Of a stretch of 64,000 bases of DNA, positions 7,904 to 16,888 are shown one piece after another. How positions within the stretch are numbered: the stretch's first letter is position 1; every line of letters begins with the position of its first letter. Source of the DNA: Paenibacillus rhizosphaerae. Its GTDB lineage: Bacteria; Bacillota; Bacilli; Paenibacillales; Paenibacillaceae. The notes below the pieces were generated by a model. That model saw nothing but the letters and a program-made list of their open reading frames with translations. It ran no database searches and was not told the origin of the DNA. Both the position numbers and the translations under genes were made by a program. Location of the stretch: the NCBI RefSeq assembly GCF_014192015.1, contig NZ_JACHXJ010000004.1:372001-436000 (forward strand), read 5' to 3'.

Positions 7904-9649
7904 TTATTTGTCCGCTTTCAGCATGGCGCAGCCGTATGCCGGCAGCTTCACTTCAAGCTTGCCTTGGCGGGCAGCCGCGGCTTGGCCTGTGCGGATATCC
8001 GTCCAGCTTGATTCCTCCACCTTGACCGAGAGGGTGTCCTCTTGGGCCGAATTGTTCATGAGAATGACGATCTTGTCGTTCTCGTCCTCGCGGGAGTAAG
8101 CCAGCTGCGTGCTTCCTTCCTCTGCGGACAGGAACGTCAGTCTTCCGGTGCGGAGCGCGCCATACTGATGGCGCAAAGCGATCAGATCCTTGTAAAATGC
8201 CAGCAGGTCCTGGTCCTGTTTGGCGGAATCCCACTGCATGCACTGGCGGCATTCCGGGTCCTGACCGCCGCTGAGGCCGACCTCATCCCCGTAGAAAATG
8301 CACGGGGTTCCAGGGAACGTGAACTGGAACTGGACGGCCAGCTTCATTTTATCCTTGTTCCCTTTGCATTTGGTCAGCAGGCGCGGCGTATCATGGCTGT
8401 CCAGCAGGTTGAACGCCACTTCGTTCGCCTGGCGCGGATAGCGGGAGAGCTGTTTGCCGATCGCATGGGCGAATCCTTCGGCATCCGTAATTCCGTCGAC
8501 GAAGAAATCGAGCGCTGCGTTGGTGAACGGATAGTTCATGACGGCGTCAAACTGGTCTCCCTGCAGCCAGGGCGAGGACTCATGCCAGATTTCGCCGAGA
8601 ATATAGGCGTCCGGTTTAGCCTGTTTTACGACCTGGCGGAATTCACGCCAGAACTGATGGTCGACTTCGTTGGCCACGTCCAGGCGCCAGCCGTCGATGT
8701 CGGCTTCCTTGATCCAGTACTCCGCGACCTTCAGGAGATACTCCTTCACCTCGGGGTTCTCGGTATTCAATTTCGGCATGAGCGGCTCAAAAGCAAACGT
8801 GTCGTAGCTCGGTACGCCGTCCTCCACGCCGATCGGGAACTTGCGGATATGGAACCAGTCCTTGTAGCGCGACTGCTCCCCCTTTTCCCGCAGGTCCAGG
8901 AAAGGGGCGAACGTCCGGCCCGAGTGATTGAACACCGCATCCAGCAGCACGCGGATTCCCCGCTCGTGGCAGGCGGCCACGACCTTTTTCAGCAGATCCA
9001 TATCCCCGAATTGGGGGTCGATCGTTAAGTAATCTTCGGTATCGTATTTATGGTTGGTCGTCGCCTTGAAAATCGGCGTGAAATAAATCGCATTGATGCC
9101 CAGCTCACTTAAATGATCCAGGTGGTCAAGAACCCCCTGCAGATCCCCGCCGAAGAAGTTGTTCCGCTCAGGCTCGCCGCCCCAAGGCAGCGTTCCTTTC
9201 GGATCCAGCGACGAATCGCCGTTCGCGAAGCGCTCAGGGAAAATTTGATAAAAGACCGCGTCCTTCACCCATGCCGGCACGGTGAAAATATCGACCGGAT
9301 TGATAAAAGGATATTCGAATAAACGGTCCGGACTCTCAGGTGGTTCCGGAAGGAAATCGTATTCGGTCATCCAGTACTTTTCCTTACCGTCCTCCAGCAA
9401 AAATCCGTATTTCAGCCGGCGGTAGGGAGGCGTCACTTCGCATTCCCAGTAATCAAACAGTTCGTCGGAAACCAGCTTGATCATCGGGATATACTCCATC
9501 GACTCATCCCAAATGTACTTGTCGCCGGCCATGGCCGAAACCGAGGTCACGTCGTCTCGTTTGGTGCGGATTCTCAGGTGGATGGTACGTCCGTCATAGG
9601 CATAACACCAGTTTAGTTTGGGGCGGTGGTACACAGCTTCCAGCAGCAT
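7904..9649 (-). CDS. GH13 neopullulanase / cyclomaltodextrinase / maltogenic amylase-type glycosidase
   Basis: This 581-residue enzyme hydrolyses alpha-1,4 (and possibly alpha-1,6) linkages in maltodextrins, cyclodextrins or pullulan. It has the N-terminal CBM34-like domain of the neopullulanase subfamily (about 1-125), a (beta/alpha)8 barrel and a C-terminal beta domain. All four GH13 regions are visible: DAVFNH, GWRLDVANEVDH with the nucleophile Asp, ILGEIWHE with the acid Glu, and LLDSHDTPR. There is no signal peptide, so it acts in the cytoplasm. I start it at the ATG at 9649 because GAGGAGGAA lies 6 bases upstream; a longer frame to 9679 would hide that site. No transporter adjoins it. 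A terminator-like hairpin in its leader suggests attenuation. Confidence 0.95.
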   Translation of the reverse strand: MLLEAVYHRPKLNWCYAYDGRTIHLRIRTKRDDVTSVSAMAGDKYIWDESMEYIPMIKLVSDELFDYWECEVTPPYRRLKYGFLLEDGKEKYWMTEYDFLPEPPESPDRLFEYPFINPVDIFTVPAWVKDAVFYQIFPERFANGDSSLDPKGTLPWGGEPERNNFFGGDLQGVLDHLDHLSELGINAIYFTPIFKATTNHKYDTEDYLTIDPQFGDMDLLKKVVAACHERGIRVLLDAVFNHSGRTFAPFLDLREKGEQSRYKDWFHIRKFPIGVEDGVPSYDTFAFEPLMPKLNTENPEVKEYLLKVAEYWIKEADIDGWRLDVANEVDHQFWREFRQVVKQAKPDAYILGEIWHESSPWLQGDQFDAVMNYPFTNAALDFFVDGITDAEGFAHAIGKQLSRYPRQANEVAFNLLDSHDTPRLLTKCKGNKDKMKLAVQFQFTFPGTPCIFYGDEVGLSGGQDPECRQCMQWDSAKQDQDLLAFYKDLIALRHQYGALRTGRLTFLSAEEGSTQLAYSREDENDKIVILMNNSAQEDTLSVKVEESSWTDIRTGQAAAARQGKLEVKLPAYGCAMLKADK

Positions 9650-9668
9650 CTCATTTTCCTCCTCACGC

Positions 9669-9717
9669 AAAAAAGGCACAACCAGGGTCGATATACTTCA
9701 GCCCGAGGTTGTACCTT
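9669..9717 (-). promoter_or_regulatory. Terminator-like hairpin in the leader of the GH13 gene (possible attenuator)
   Basis: On the reverse strand AAGGTACAACC (9717-9707) pairs with GGTTGTGCCTT (9683-9673), with an inner GGG/CCC pairing, and six T follow at once. This is an intrinsic-terminator shape. It ends only a few bases before the GAGGAGGAA ribosome site of the amylase gene, and no reverse-strand gene lies upstream for it to terminate. Conditional termination or translational control is the simplest reading, but no antiterminator was traced. Confidence 0.6.
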
Positions 9718-9941
9718 CATTAGGGTAACATAGCCTTTAAATTGGAAATGCTGAGAACGTAAGTTAAGGAAACGTCCGTGCTCAGGTAGCTAAAATATAG
9801 CATGATTCCTTCTGGGCTTCAACCTGTAAAATTGTGCGGCCGATAAGTGAACGCTCCTCCTCTTCCAGCGAAATAAGGTATAATCACAATGAAATTACCT
9901 TGGAAGCTTATGCCTGAAACAGACAGAAAGGAACGATTTCA

Positions 9942-10616
9942 TTGAACGTATCACTGTTATATATCGAAGACGACGCCGAGATCGGCGAATGGGTCTGCCG
10001 GGATCTGACCGAACGCGGATATCAGGTGGACTGGCAGCGCAGCGGCGAAAGGGCCGCAGAGCTTGCGGCCAACTGCAAGCTGGTTATTCTCGATGTCATG
10101 CTGCCGGGCCTGGACGGATTTACGGTGGGACAAAGGCTGAAGAAGGCGTACCCGGAGCTGCCGATTCTGATGCTGTCCGCGCGGACGTCTATCGACGACA
10201 AGCTGGAAGGGCTGCAGTTTGCCGACGATTACCTCACGAAGCCGTTTCACCCCGATGAGCTGGCGGCCCGCATCGAAGTGCTGCTCCGCCGGTCGGGATC
10301 GGTTGCGTCCGATGTGCTGGAACTGAAGCACCTGTCGGTATACGAGCGGGAGAACCGGATCGAGAACCGTGAGACCGGGGAAGAGATCATCCTGACCGGC
10401 AAACAGTATCAAATTTTCAAGTTTATGCTCCGGCATTTGGGCCAGATTCTGACCAAAGAGCAGATCTATGAGGGCGTGTGGGGCGAGCCTTATTTCGACG
10501 GAGACAAAACGCTGATGGTTCACATCCGTTATCTCCGCGAGAAGCTGGAACGCGACCCGGCCGCGCCCGAAATCATTGAAACGATCCGCGGTGTAGGCTA
10601 CCGCATCAAGGCATGA
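9942..10616 (+). CDS. OmpR-type response regulator
   Basis: This 224-residue regulator has a receiver domain (residues 1-112) with the acidic cluster E9-D10-D11, phospho-acceptor D51 and K100 in the YLTKPF motif, and a winged-helix DNA-binding domain (about 125-222) ending in the typical ETIRGVGYRIKA. The start is a TTG at 9942, supported by AGAAAGGAAC about 10 bases upstream. Its stop overlaps the kinase start as ATGA, so the pair is translationally coupled. The ABC genes at 12800-15179, of lantibiotic-immunity type, are plausible targets (inference from context, as in SpaRK or BcrRS systems). Confidence 0.93.
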   Translation: MNVSLLYIEDDAEIGEWVCRDLTERGYQVDWQRSGERAAELAANCKLVILDVMLPGLDGFTVGQRLKKAYPELPILMLSARTSIDDKLEGLQFADDYLTKPFHPDELAARIEVLLRRSGSVASDVLELKHLSVYERENRIENRETGEEIILTGKQYQIFKFMLRHLGQILTKEQIYEGVWGEPYFDGDKTLMVHIRYLREKLERDPAAPEIIETIRGVGYRIKA

Positions 10617-12043
10617 AGACGGGCAAAAGCGGAAAGTTCCGCGGATCGCTGCTGTCGAGGTACCTTTTAATTATGATCATCGCGCTGCTTTTTATTCCGG
10701 TGGTGTTTCCTGCGGCGCTGATCGGTTACCAGTTCGTCAATCTGAACATCATCGATCCGCTGTACCCTGCGGAGCCGGAGCAGGAAAACCCGTACGCCAG
10801 CCTGCGTCTCGAGAGAACGTGGCATCAGGAAGCCAAGCGGCTGAAAGACAAAACTCCGGCGCAGATTGATGCCAGGCTGAAAGAGCTGAGCCAAAAGTAC
10901 GATAAGGCCGCCGTGTTCTGGGTTGACGGGCAGGGCAACCTCCGGGAGCCCGGGGGCAGCAAGCTGGACCTTCCGAAGCAGTGGGGCGCGTCGGATGCGA
11001 TGGCCTTTATGAAGAAGTACCGGGAATCCTACGGGAAGTTTACAGTGGTGGCTTTTATAGGGGATGCAGAATCTTTGGGCAAGGGGTTCATGGTCATCGA
11101 GGTGCCGAAGGCAGTGCAGAGCCCCCGCAGTGACCCGTTGTCGGGCCGGACATCCTACATTGTCTATTTGCTCATTCTACTGATGTTCCTGGCATTTATC
11201 GCCGTCTCGTGGATGTTCTTCGTGAATATGAGAAGGCGGCTGCTGCACCTCCAGCATGCCATGACGGTGCAGGGGGAGAACGGTCTGCCGGAGCCGATCC
11301 AGGTGAAGAGGGAGGATGAGATCGGCCAGCTGGAAAACGCGTTTAACGGGATGGTGGCCAAGCTGGGCCGAAGTTTGAAGCGTGAGCGGGAAGAAGAGGA
11401 GCTGCGCAAGCGGCTGATCGCCAACCTGTCGCATGACCTGCGAACGCCGCTGACCGTCATCCGGGGCCATGTCCATACGCTGCAAAAGGAGCCCCTGTCC
11501 GATCGGGGACAGGAGATGCTGAAGCTGACCGAATCCAAGCTCGGCGATCTGGGCGGGCTGATCGATAACCTGCTGTCGTATAATCTCCTGACGAGCGGAA
11601 GATACACCCTTCAGCCGGTGCAGGCGGATGTGCTCCGGATCGTGAGGGAAAGCGCGGCCGCCTGGTATCCTCTATGGGAAAAGGAAGGCTTCGAAGTGGA
11701 TGTTTCGCTGCAGGAAGAGCCGCTGTGGTGGCTTGTTGATATCCAGTGGTTCCGCCGGATTCTGGATAACCTGTTCCAGAACGTGCTGAGGCACGCCCAT
11801 TCCGGTTTGTATATCGGTATCGCTACGGAGACGGACGAAGGCAGGACAGCCATCGTCATTTCCGATCGCGGACAGGGTATGCAGTCGTCTTCCGGCGGCA
11901 AGGGCGCGGGGATCGGCCTTGCGATCGTCGGCTTCCTGACACGGGAGATGGGGCTGTCCATGCTGATCGAAAGCAGTTCGCAGGGAACAAGGGTCCTGCT
12001 GTACCCTGCGGGCCCGAATAAACCGGGGCTGATGATTAAGTGA
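10613..12043 (+). CDS. Two-span sensor histidine kinase (EnvZ/SpaK-like)
   Basis: This 476-residue kinase has membrane spans near residues 15-42 and 182-205 with an extracytoplasmic sensor domain of about 135 residues between them, a HAMP domain (about 206-260), the phospho-accepting H274 in NLSHDLRTPLTVIRGH, and an ATPase domain with an N-box (RRILDNLFQNVLRHA), ISDRGQGM and a glycine-rich GAGIGLAIV. It overlaps the regulator by 4 bases. The domain order resembles kinases controlling lantibiotic immunity genes, and such an ABC operon lies 0.75 kb downstream. The signal is unknown. Confidence 0.92.
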   Translation: MKTGKSGKFRGSLLSRYLLIMIIALLFIPVVFPAALIGYQFVNLNIIDPLYPAEPEQENPYASLRLERTWHQEAKRLKDKTPAQIDARLKELSQKYDKAAVFWVDGQGNLREPGGSKLDLPKQWGASDAMAFMKKYRESYGKFTVVAFIGDAESLGKGFMVIEVPKAVQSPRSDPLSGRTSYIVYLLILLMFLAFIAVSWMFFVNMRRRLLHLQHAMTVQGENGLPEPIQVKREDEIGQLENAFNGMVAKLGRSLKREREEEELRKRLIANLSHDLRTPLTVIRGHVHTLQKEPLSDRGQEMLKLTESKLGDLGGLIDNLLSYNLLTSGRYTLQPVQADVLRIVRESAAAWYPLWEKEGFEVDVSLQEEPLWWLVDIQWFRRILDNLFQNVLRHAHSGLYIGIATETDEGRTAIVISDRGQGMQSSSGGKGAGIGLAIVGFLTREMGLSMLIESSSQGTRVLLYPAGPNKPGLMIK

Positions 12044-12103
12044 AGACTAGGATTTGAATTTGATGGCTTGCTGCAGCAAATTGTGCTGTGGATTTGACCA
12101 TAA

Positions 12104-12154
12104 AAAACTGCACCTCCGTCTGTTAGCCGAAGCCAACAAGGGGGGTGCAGTTTT
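12104..12154. terminator. Terminator between the kinase and the convergent GNAT gene
   Basis: AAAACTGCACC (12104-12114) pairs with GGTGCAGTTTT (12144-12154). A smaller stem, TGTTAGC/GCCAACA, folds inside. T and A runs flank both sides, so it can act in both directions. Confidence 0.85.
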
Positions 12155-12195
12155 AAATAGAGCGGTTTTTTGTATACTTTCACGTGATGAACAGT

Positions 12196-12645
12196 TTAGC
12201 TGTTAAAGGATTTGATGAAGTTTTTCTGATCTTTGGTGAACACGTATCCACGGCGTTCGTAGAATTGATGGGCCTGGACGCGGCTCGGATGCGACAGCAG
12301 CTTGACTCCGGAGAACCCGTGGCTTCTCCCCCACTGCTCCAGATGGCCGATCAGCATGCTGCCGACCCCTTGATTCCGGTGTGATTTTTTTACGACAAAC
12401 CCCAGAACGTTGACCAGGGAATCGGAAAAGAGCAGCTCATAGGGACTGCCGTGAATGTACCCGACGACTTCTTCATTTTGCTCGCATACAAAAATGACAT
12501 CCTTTGTCTGAGCCGTAATGGCTTCAATTTTCTTCTTCACCCGGTCTTCGGTAAACAACCGCAGATCCGGGTTGAAATCCTGATTCAATACGTAAATATC
12601 ACGGTAATCCGATGCTGCAATCTGCCTAACTGTGCAATCCGTCAA
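12196..12645 (-). CDS. GNAT family N-acetyltransferase
   Basis: This 149-residue protein has the single GNAT fold. The acetyl-CoA site is visible as VKKSHRNQGVGSMLIGHLE, and the C-terminal part has AHQFYERRGYVFTKDQKNFIK, typical of aminoglycoside/protein acetyltransferase-like members. I chose TTG at 12645: it has a clear GGAGG seven bases upstream, while the ATG at 12687 has none. The substrate is unknown. It lies on the opposite strand between a sensor system and its probable ABC target operon, so it may be an insertion into an older cluster (inference). Confidence 0.85.
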   Translation of the reverse strand: MTDCTVRQIAASDYRDIYVLNQDFNPDLRLFTEDRVKKKIEAITAQTKDVIFVCEQNEEVVGYIHGSPYELLFSDSLVNVLGFVVKKSHRNQGVGSMLIGHLEQWGRSHGFSGVKLLSHPSRVQAHQFYERRGYVFTKDQKNFIKSFNS

Positions 12646-12799
12646 TGTTACGCCTCCAATCGTCAAGAGATGACAAGTTTCTCTCATTTATGGTAGAGGC
12701 TGGCGCGTATTTTGGCAATGGAGTTTTAAACGAAATTTAAACTTGGAGCGGCCTGTCTTTTAACCTTGGCCCGGTAAGATGGGTATCGAGGTGATGATC

Positions 12800-13714
12800 G
12801 TGAGTGAACTCGTGATACAGACGAGAAATTTGAACAAAAAATACCGCGGCCGCTATGCCGTACGCAATTTGGATTTGGAAATCGCCAAGGGGGAAATTTA
12901 CGGCTTTCTCGGACCGAACGGAGCCGGGAAGACGACGACGATCCGGATGCTGCTCGGCCTGATTCGTCCGACCGTGGGCTCGATCCAGATTTTCGGCAAG
13001 GACCTGCGGAAGGATAAAATGAACATCCTGCGCAAGGTCGGATCGCTGGTCGAATATCCTTCGAATTACGGCCATCTGACGGCCGTGCAAAATCTGGAGG
13101 CGATCCGCCGCATCCTCGATGCGCCGAAGGCACGCATCCACGAAGTGCTGGAGATCGTATCCCTCACGAAGGACGCGAAGCGCCCCGTCAAAGGGTACTC
13201 GCTCGGGATGAAGCAGCGGCTGGGCATTGCCGCCGCTCTGCTCGGAAATCCGGAGCTGCTGATCCTGGACGAGCCGACCAACGGGCTGGATCCGGCCGGG
13301 ATCCACGAAATCCGCGAGCTGATCCGCAGCATGCCGAAGCAGCACGGAATTACCGTGCTGGTCTCGAGCCACCTTCTTTCCGAGGTCGAGCAAATGGCCG
13401 GGACCGTCGGCATTATCCGTGAAGGGGAAATGGTGTTCCAGGATACGATCGACAACCTGAAGCAGCAGGCTTCGGGCGGATTCCGCCTGGTCGTGTCAGA
13501 GCCGCAGGAAGCGTTGGTGCACCTGATCGGCCAAGGCTATACCGGCCGGATGGAAGACGGAGCGATCAAGCTGGACCAGCTGAGCGACCCGGAAGTGGCG
13601 CTGCTCGTCAAGCGTCTCGTGGACAACAACCATGCGGTTTACCGGGTGGAAGAGAAGCGCCGCTCGCTGGAGGATATCTTCATGCAGGTGATCGAGCAGG
13701 GGGGATTCTCATGA
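12800..13714 (+). CDS. Lantibiotic/bacitracin-type ABC transporter ATP-binding protein (BcrA/SpaF-like)
   Basis: This 304-residue ATPase shows Walker A (GPNGAGKTTT), the signature YSLGMKQRLGIA, Walker B (LLILDEPTNGLDPAG) and the His switch (SSHLLSEVEQ). The Q-loop/VEYPSNYGHLTA region and the YSLGMKQRL variant are typical of the BcrA/SpaF/NukF group that protects the membrane from lantibiotics or bacitracin. I place the start at GTG 12800 with GAGGTG six bases upstream; ATGs at 12779 and 12794 are in frame but badly spaced from a ribosome site. Two small permeases follow, coupled by an ATGA overlap. Confidence 0.93.
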   Translation: MSELVIQTRNLNKKYRGRYAVRNLDLEIAKGEIYGFLGPNGAGKTTTIRMLLGLIRPTVGSIQIFGKDLRKDKMNILRKVGSLVEYPSNYGHLTAVQNLEAIRRILDAPKARIHEVLEIVSLTKDAKRPVKGYSLGMKQRLGIAAALLGNPELLILDEPTNGLDPAGIHEIRELIRSMPKQHGITVLVSSHLLSEVEQMAGTVGIIREGEMVFQDTIDNLKQQASGGFRLVVSEPQEALVHLIGQGYTGRMEDGAIKLDQLSDPEVALLVKRLVDNNHAVYRVEEKRRSLEDIFMQVIEQGGFS

Positions 13715-14433
13715 TGGTGGCGCGCGCGCTGTCCGCCGATTTTTTGAAAATGCGCCGCAAAGGGATCTGGCTCCTCGTCCTTCTGGGCTCGGTCGGGCTG
13801 CTGGCGATGCAGGGGCTGAATTTCGGCCTCCGGTACGACTATCTGCTGCAGCATTATCAGGATGACCCGTGGGCGGGGTTGATCGATGAGATCTTCTCGT
13901 TCGTTCCGATCGCCCTGTTTCTGGGCACGACGCTGATCGCTTCGCAGATCGCCAACGTCGAGCACGGCAGCAACTCCTGGAAGCAGCTGCTGGCTCTGCC
14001 GATTTCGCGGGGCGCGGTGTTTACAGCCAAATACCTGCTGGGGATCATTGCCTTGGCGGCATCCTGCCTGATATTATCCTGCGGAACCGTCGTCCTGGGG
14101 CTGGCCCTCAAATTCAGCCCGGACCATATTCCGTATTTGACGATTCTGAAGCTCAGCTTTGTGCCTTTCCTGGCGGCGCTGCCGCTGTTTGCCCTGGAGC
14201 TGTGGCTGTCCCTGACGTTTAAAAACCAGGCGCTGCCGATCACGCTCGGGATTACCGCCGCGATCGCTTCGCTGTTCGCCGGGAATTACCCGGAATGGTT
14301 CCCGCTGGCCTGGCCCCTTCTGGCGTTCTATGGAAAGGCGTCCCCGGCACTGCCGGTAGGCGGAGGCATCATTTTGGCATTTATTATTTATTTGGCGGGC
14401 ATGGGGCAATTCCGCGGAAAGGATGTGGACTAG
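13711..14433 (+). CDS. Lantibiotic-immunity-type ABC permease (first)
   Basis: This 240-residue membrane protein has six predicted spans. After the second span it carries EHGSNSWKQLLALPISR, the segment shared by lantibiotic-immunity permeases of the SpaE/NukE/BcrB type. Its start overlaps the ATPase stop as ATGA, with GGGGGGATT as ribosome site. It probably pairs with the permease at 14436 to form a two-permease exporter that removes membrane-active peptides. The exact substrate cannot be deduced. Confidence 0.88.
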   Translation: MMVARALSADFLKMRRKGIWLLVLLGSVGLLAMQGLNFGLRYDYLLQHYQDDPWAGLIDEIFSFVPIALFLGTTLIASQIANVEHGSNSWKQLLALPISRGAVFTAKYLLGIIALAASCLILSCGTVVLGLALKFSPDHIPYLTILKLSFVPFLAALPLFALELWLSLTFKNQALPITLGITAAIASLFAGNYPEWFPLAWPLLAFYGKASPALPVGGGIILAFIIYLAGMGQFRGKDVD

Positions 14434-14435
14434 AG

Positions 14436-15179
14436 ATGCTGAGTTACTTTCGGGTGTTATCCGCCGAACGGCTGAAGATGTCCCGCTCTCTGATCGTGCT
14501 GCTCATCCTGGTCAGTCCGCTCGTCTCCATTCTGGTCGGGCTGCTGTCGGACGTCGACAGCCGGCAGCAGCCATGGCTGCTGCTGCTCGGCGCCTTGAGC
14601 ATGCTGCACGCGCTGCTGTTTATGCCGATCATGTCGGGAATCTTCGCCGCCTTCATCTGCCGCTACGAGCATCAAGGGGGCGGGTGGAAGCAGCTGCTGG
14701 TCCTGCCGGTGACCCGGTCCGGGGTGTTCCTGGCAAAGTATACGGTCATTATCGCTCTGCTGCTGATCATGCAGGTGCTCTTTCTCGGCGCATTGCTGCT
14801 GGTCGGCGCCGTGAAAGGTCTGCCCGGTCCGATTCCGTGGACGGAGATCGGCCGCAGCCTGCTGGGTGGCTGGGTCGCCTGCCTGCCGCTCGCCGCGCTG
14901 CAGCTGGCCGCCTCGCTCATGTGGAGCAGCTTCGCGGCTCCGCTGGCACTGAACGTGATGTTCACTATCCCGAACATGCTGGTGGTGAACTCGGCCACCT
15001 ACGGTCCTTACTATCCCTGGGCTCAGCCGTTTCTGGCCACCCTGCCGGCGGGCACGATGGAGGGGGGCGGATTCGGGGCGCTGAACCTGCCGTTTGAGAG
15101 TCTGATGATTACGGTCGTCGGCAGCTTTGTGGTCTTTTTCCTGATCGGGTGGATCTATTTCCGGATGAAGGAAGTATAG
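14436..15179 (+). CDS. Lantibiotic-immunity-type ABC permease (second)
   Basis: This 247-residue protein is a paralogue of its upstream neighbour, with the matching segment EHQGGGWKQLLVLPVTR and six hydrophobic spans. I start it at ATG 14436, two bases after the previous stop; the same frame is open further upstream inside the previous gene, but those residues are a shadow. It is the last gene of the ATPase-permease-permease operon. A hairpin terminator lies about 140 bases downstream. Confidence 0.88.
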   Translation: MLSYFRVLSAERLKMSRSLIVLLILVSPLVSILVGLLSDVDSRQQPWLLLLGALSMLHALLFMPIMSGIFAAFICRYEHQGGGWKQLLVLPVTRSGVFLAKYTVIIALLLIMQVLFLGALLLVGAVKGLPGPIPWTEIGRSLLGGWVACLPLAALQLAASLMWSSFAAPLALNVMFTIPNMLVVNSATYGPYYPWAQPFLATLPAGTMEGGGFGALNLPFESLMITVVGSFVVFFLIGWIYFRMKEV

Positions 15180-15318
15180 AAGGAATGTAGACCCGGGAAA
15201 ATGGCTGGACACGAGGAAAAAGATGGATGACGAGAAATAAGTACGGATTACAGAATGATTTGCTGTAATTTTCCTGAAAAAGGTTTGGGCTGCTGAAAAT
15301 ACGGGTAAAGCAAACTAA

Positions 15319-15348
15319 GGGCGTCCCCGCTGGGGGCGCTCTTTTTTT
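15319..15348 (+). terminator. Terminator in the gap before the GntR regulator
   Basis: GGGCGTCCCC and GGGGGCGCTC form a GC-rich stem around GCT, and seven T follow. The rest of the 15180-15504 gap is AT-richer upstream sequence of the GntR gene, where I see no other certain element. Confidence 0.85.
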
Positions 15349-15504
15349 GTGCTGATGCAGGGTGAAGATGGCGTTCAACGGAGCTCCCAGTCCGGTGGCT
15401 ATTCACAAAGTGAATATAACATGATATATTATTTAGAGATTTCAGAATGTATTCATGTTCAGCGGGGCTGAACTTGTGGACCCAGAGACAGAGGAGGTTG
15501 CAAC

Positions 15505-16686
15505 GTGTCGCATGAATCGTCGTCGAAGCCGATGTACGAACAAATCTTTGAAGAACTGCGCGATCAGATCGTAGCCGGAAAATATATGCCGGGGGAGCGG
15601 ATCCCGTCGGAAAAGGAGCTGGGCGAAGCCTACAGCGTCAGCCGGATCACCAGCAAGAAGGCGCTGGAGATGCTGACGCAGGAGGGATACATTGTCCGCC
15701 AGCCGGGAAGAGGCTCCTTTGTGGCCGAAGATTATGGAAGCGGGGGAGGGACATCGCCGTCCCGCGCGGGGGCAGCATCCAAGCGACGCCGGGAGAGCGG
15801 CAAGCTGCTGATCGGACTGGTCATGACCGACTTCGGGGACAGCTATGGAACGAGTCTCGTCTTCGGCATGGAGGAAGCGTCCCGCGAGCACGACAGCTAT
15901 CTGATTCTCCGCAGGTCGCTGGGAGAGACCGCCAGAGAGCAGGAAGCCATTCAGGGCCTTCTGGAGATCGGGGTGGACGGGCTCATTATTTTCCCGGCGC
16001 AGGGCGAATACTTCAATGCCGAAATTTTAAAGCTGGTCATCAGCGAGTATCCGTTCGTGCTGCTTGACCGGCACCTGAAAGGCGTCTCCGCCAGCTCCAT
16101 CAGCACGGACAACGTATCGGCGTCCAAGCAGCTGATCCATTACCTGTTCGGGCTCGGGCACACCCATATCGGCCTCATGACCACCCCGCCCCGGGATACG
16201 ACCGCCATCGAGGAGCGGATCGAAGGGTTTATCCAGGCCCATGCGGAAAGCGGCATTGCCGCCGACCGGAGCCTGTGGATGGAGAACATTACGGCGACGC
16301 TGCCGGCTGCCTTTGTACCGGAGAACAAGAAGAAGGAGAAGGAACATATCAAGCGCCATCTTGCGGCCCATCCGGAAATTACCGCTCTGTTCGCCATGGA
16401 ATACAACATCGCCAGGCTTGCTTATGAGGCGGCGCTGGAATCGGGGATCCGCGTGCCGGAAGACCTGTCGATCGTATGTTTTGACAGTCCGGATGACGCT
16501 GCCGGCTCCTTGTTCACCCATATGCGGCAGAAGCAGGAGGAGATGGGGAGGCTCGCCTTTGAAAACGTGCTAAAACTGCGAAACGGCGAGAGCGTGCCCG
16601 GTAAAATTCTGCTGGATGCCGAGCTCATCGAAGGCTTGTCGGCGGGACCTGTTCGGAACGGCGGACTTGCCATGAAGCACAAATAG
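15505..16686 (+). CDS. GntR-family regulator with LacI-type sugar-binding domain (AraR-like)
   Basis: This 393-residue repressor joins an N-terminal GntR winged helix (about residues 8-76, MYEQIFEELRDQIVAGKYMPGERIPS is cut here to its start and end) to a C-terminal periplasmic-binding-protein-like domain (about 98-380) as in AraR, whose effector is a sugar. Signature parts are SEKELGEAYSVSRITSKKAL in the DNA-binding half and IVCFDSPDDAAGSLFTHM in the effector half. GTG at 15505 follows a GAGGAGG site by 7 bases. It lies directly upstream of the GH125 mannosidase and likely controls it in response to a manno-oligosaccharide or mannose derivative (inference). Confidence 0.92.
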   Translation: MSHESSSKPMYEQIFEELRDQIVAGKYMPGERIPSEKELGEAYSVSRITSKKALEMLTQEGYIVRQPGRGSFVAEDYGSGGGTSPSRAGAASKRRRESGKLLIGLVMTDFGDSYGTSLVFGMEEASREHDSYLILRRSLGETAREQEAIQGLLEIGVDGLIIFPAQGEYFNAEILKLVISEYPFVLLDRHLKGVSASSISTDNVSASKQLIHYLFGLGHTHIGLMTTPPRDTTAIEERIEGFIQAHAESGIAADRSLWMENITATLPAAFVPENKKKEKEHIKRHLAAHPEITALFAMEYNIARLAYEAALESGIRVPEDLSIVCFDSPDDAAGSLFTHMRQKQEEMGRLAFENVLKLRNGESVPGKILLDAELIEGLSAGPVRNGGLAMKHK

Positions 16687-16776
16687 AGTTGATACCGAAG
16701 CGGCAGGCCTGAGCGGGAATGCCGTTTTCCTTTTAAATAATATAATATTTAACGCTAAAATGTTATAAAAAGTATA

Positions 16777-16806
16777 TTGACATGTTAACTTACCAACAAA
16801 TATAAT
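16777..16806 (+). promoter_or_regulatory. Consensus sigma-A promoter upstream of the GH125 gene
   Basis: TTGACA at 16777-16782 and TATAAT at 16801-16806 are both perfect, with an 18-base spacer that contains GTTAAC. The surrounding 16730-16830 stretch is very AT-rich. The adjacent GntR regulator is the natural candidate to control it, but no operator repeat was established. Confidence 0.75.
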
Positions 16807-16888
16807 TTTTGTGTATTCATACGGTAGCATAGCTGATATATTCATTCACTTTCGACGCTTATGATGCCATAACCAAGGAGGAGAGCGC

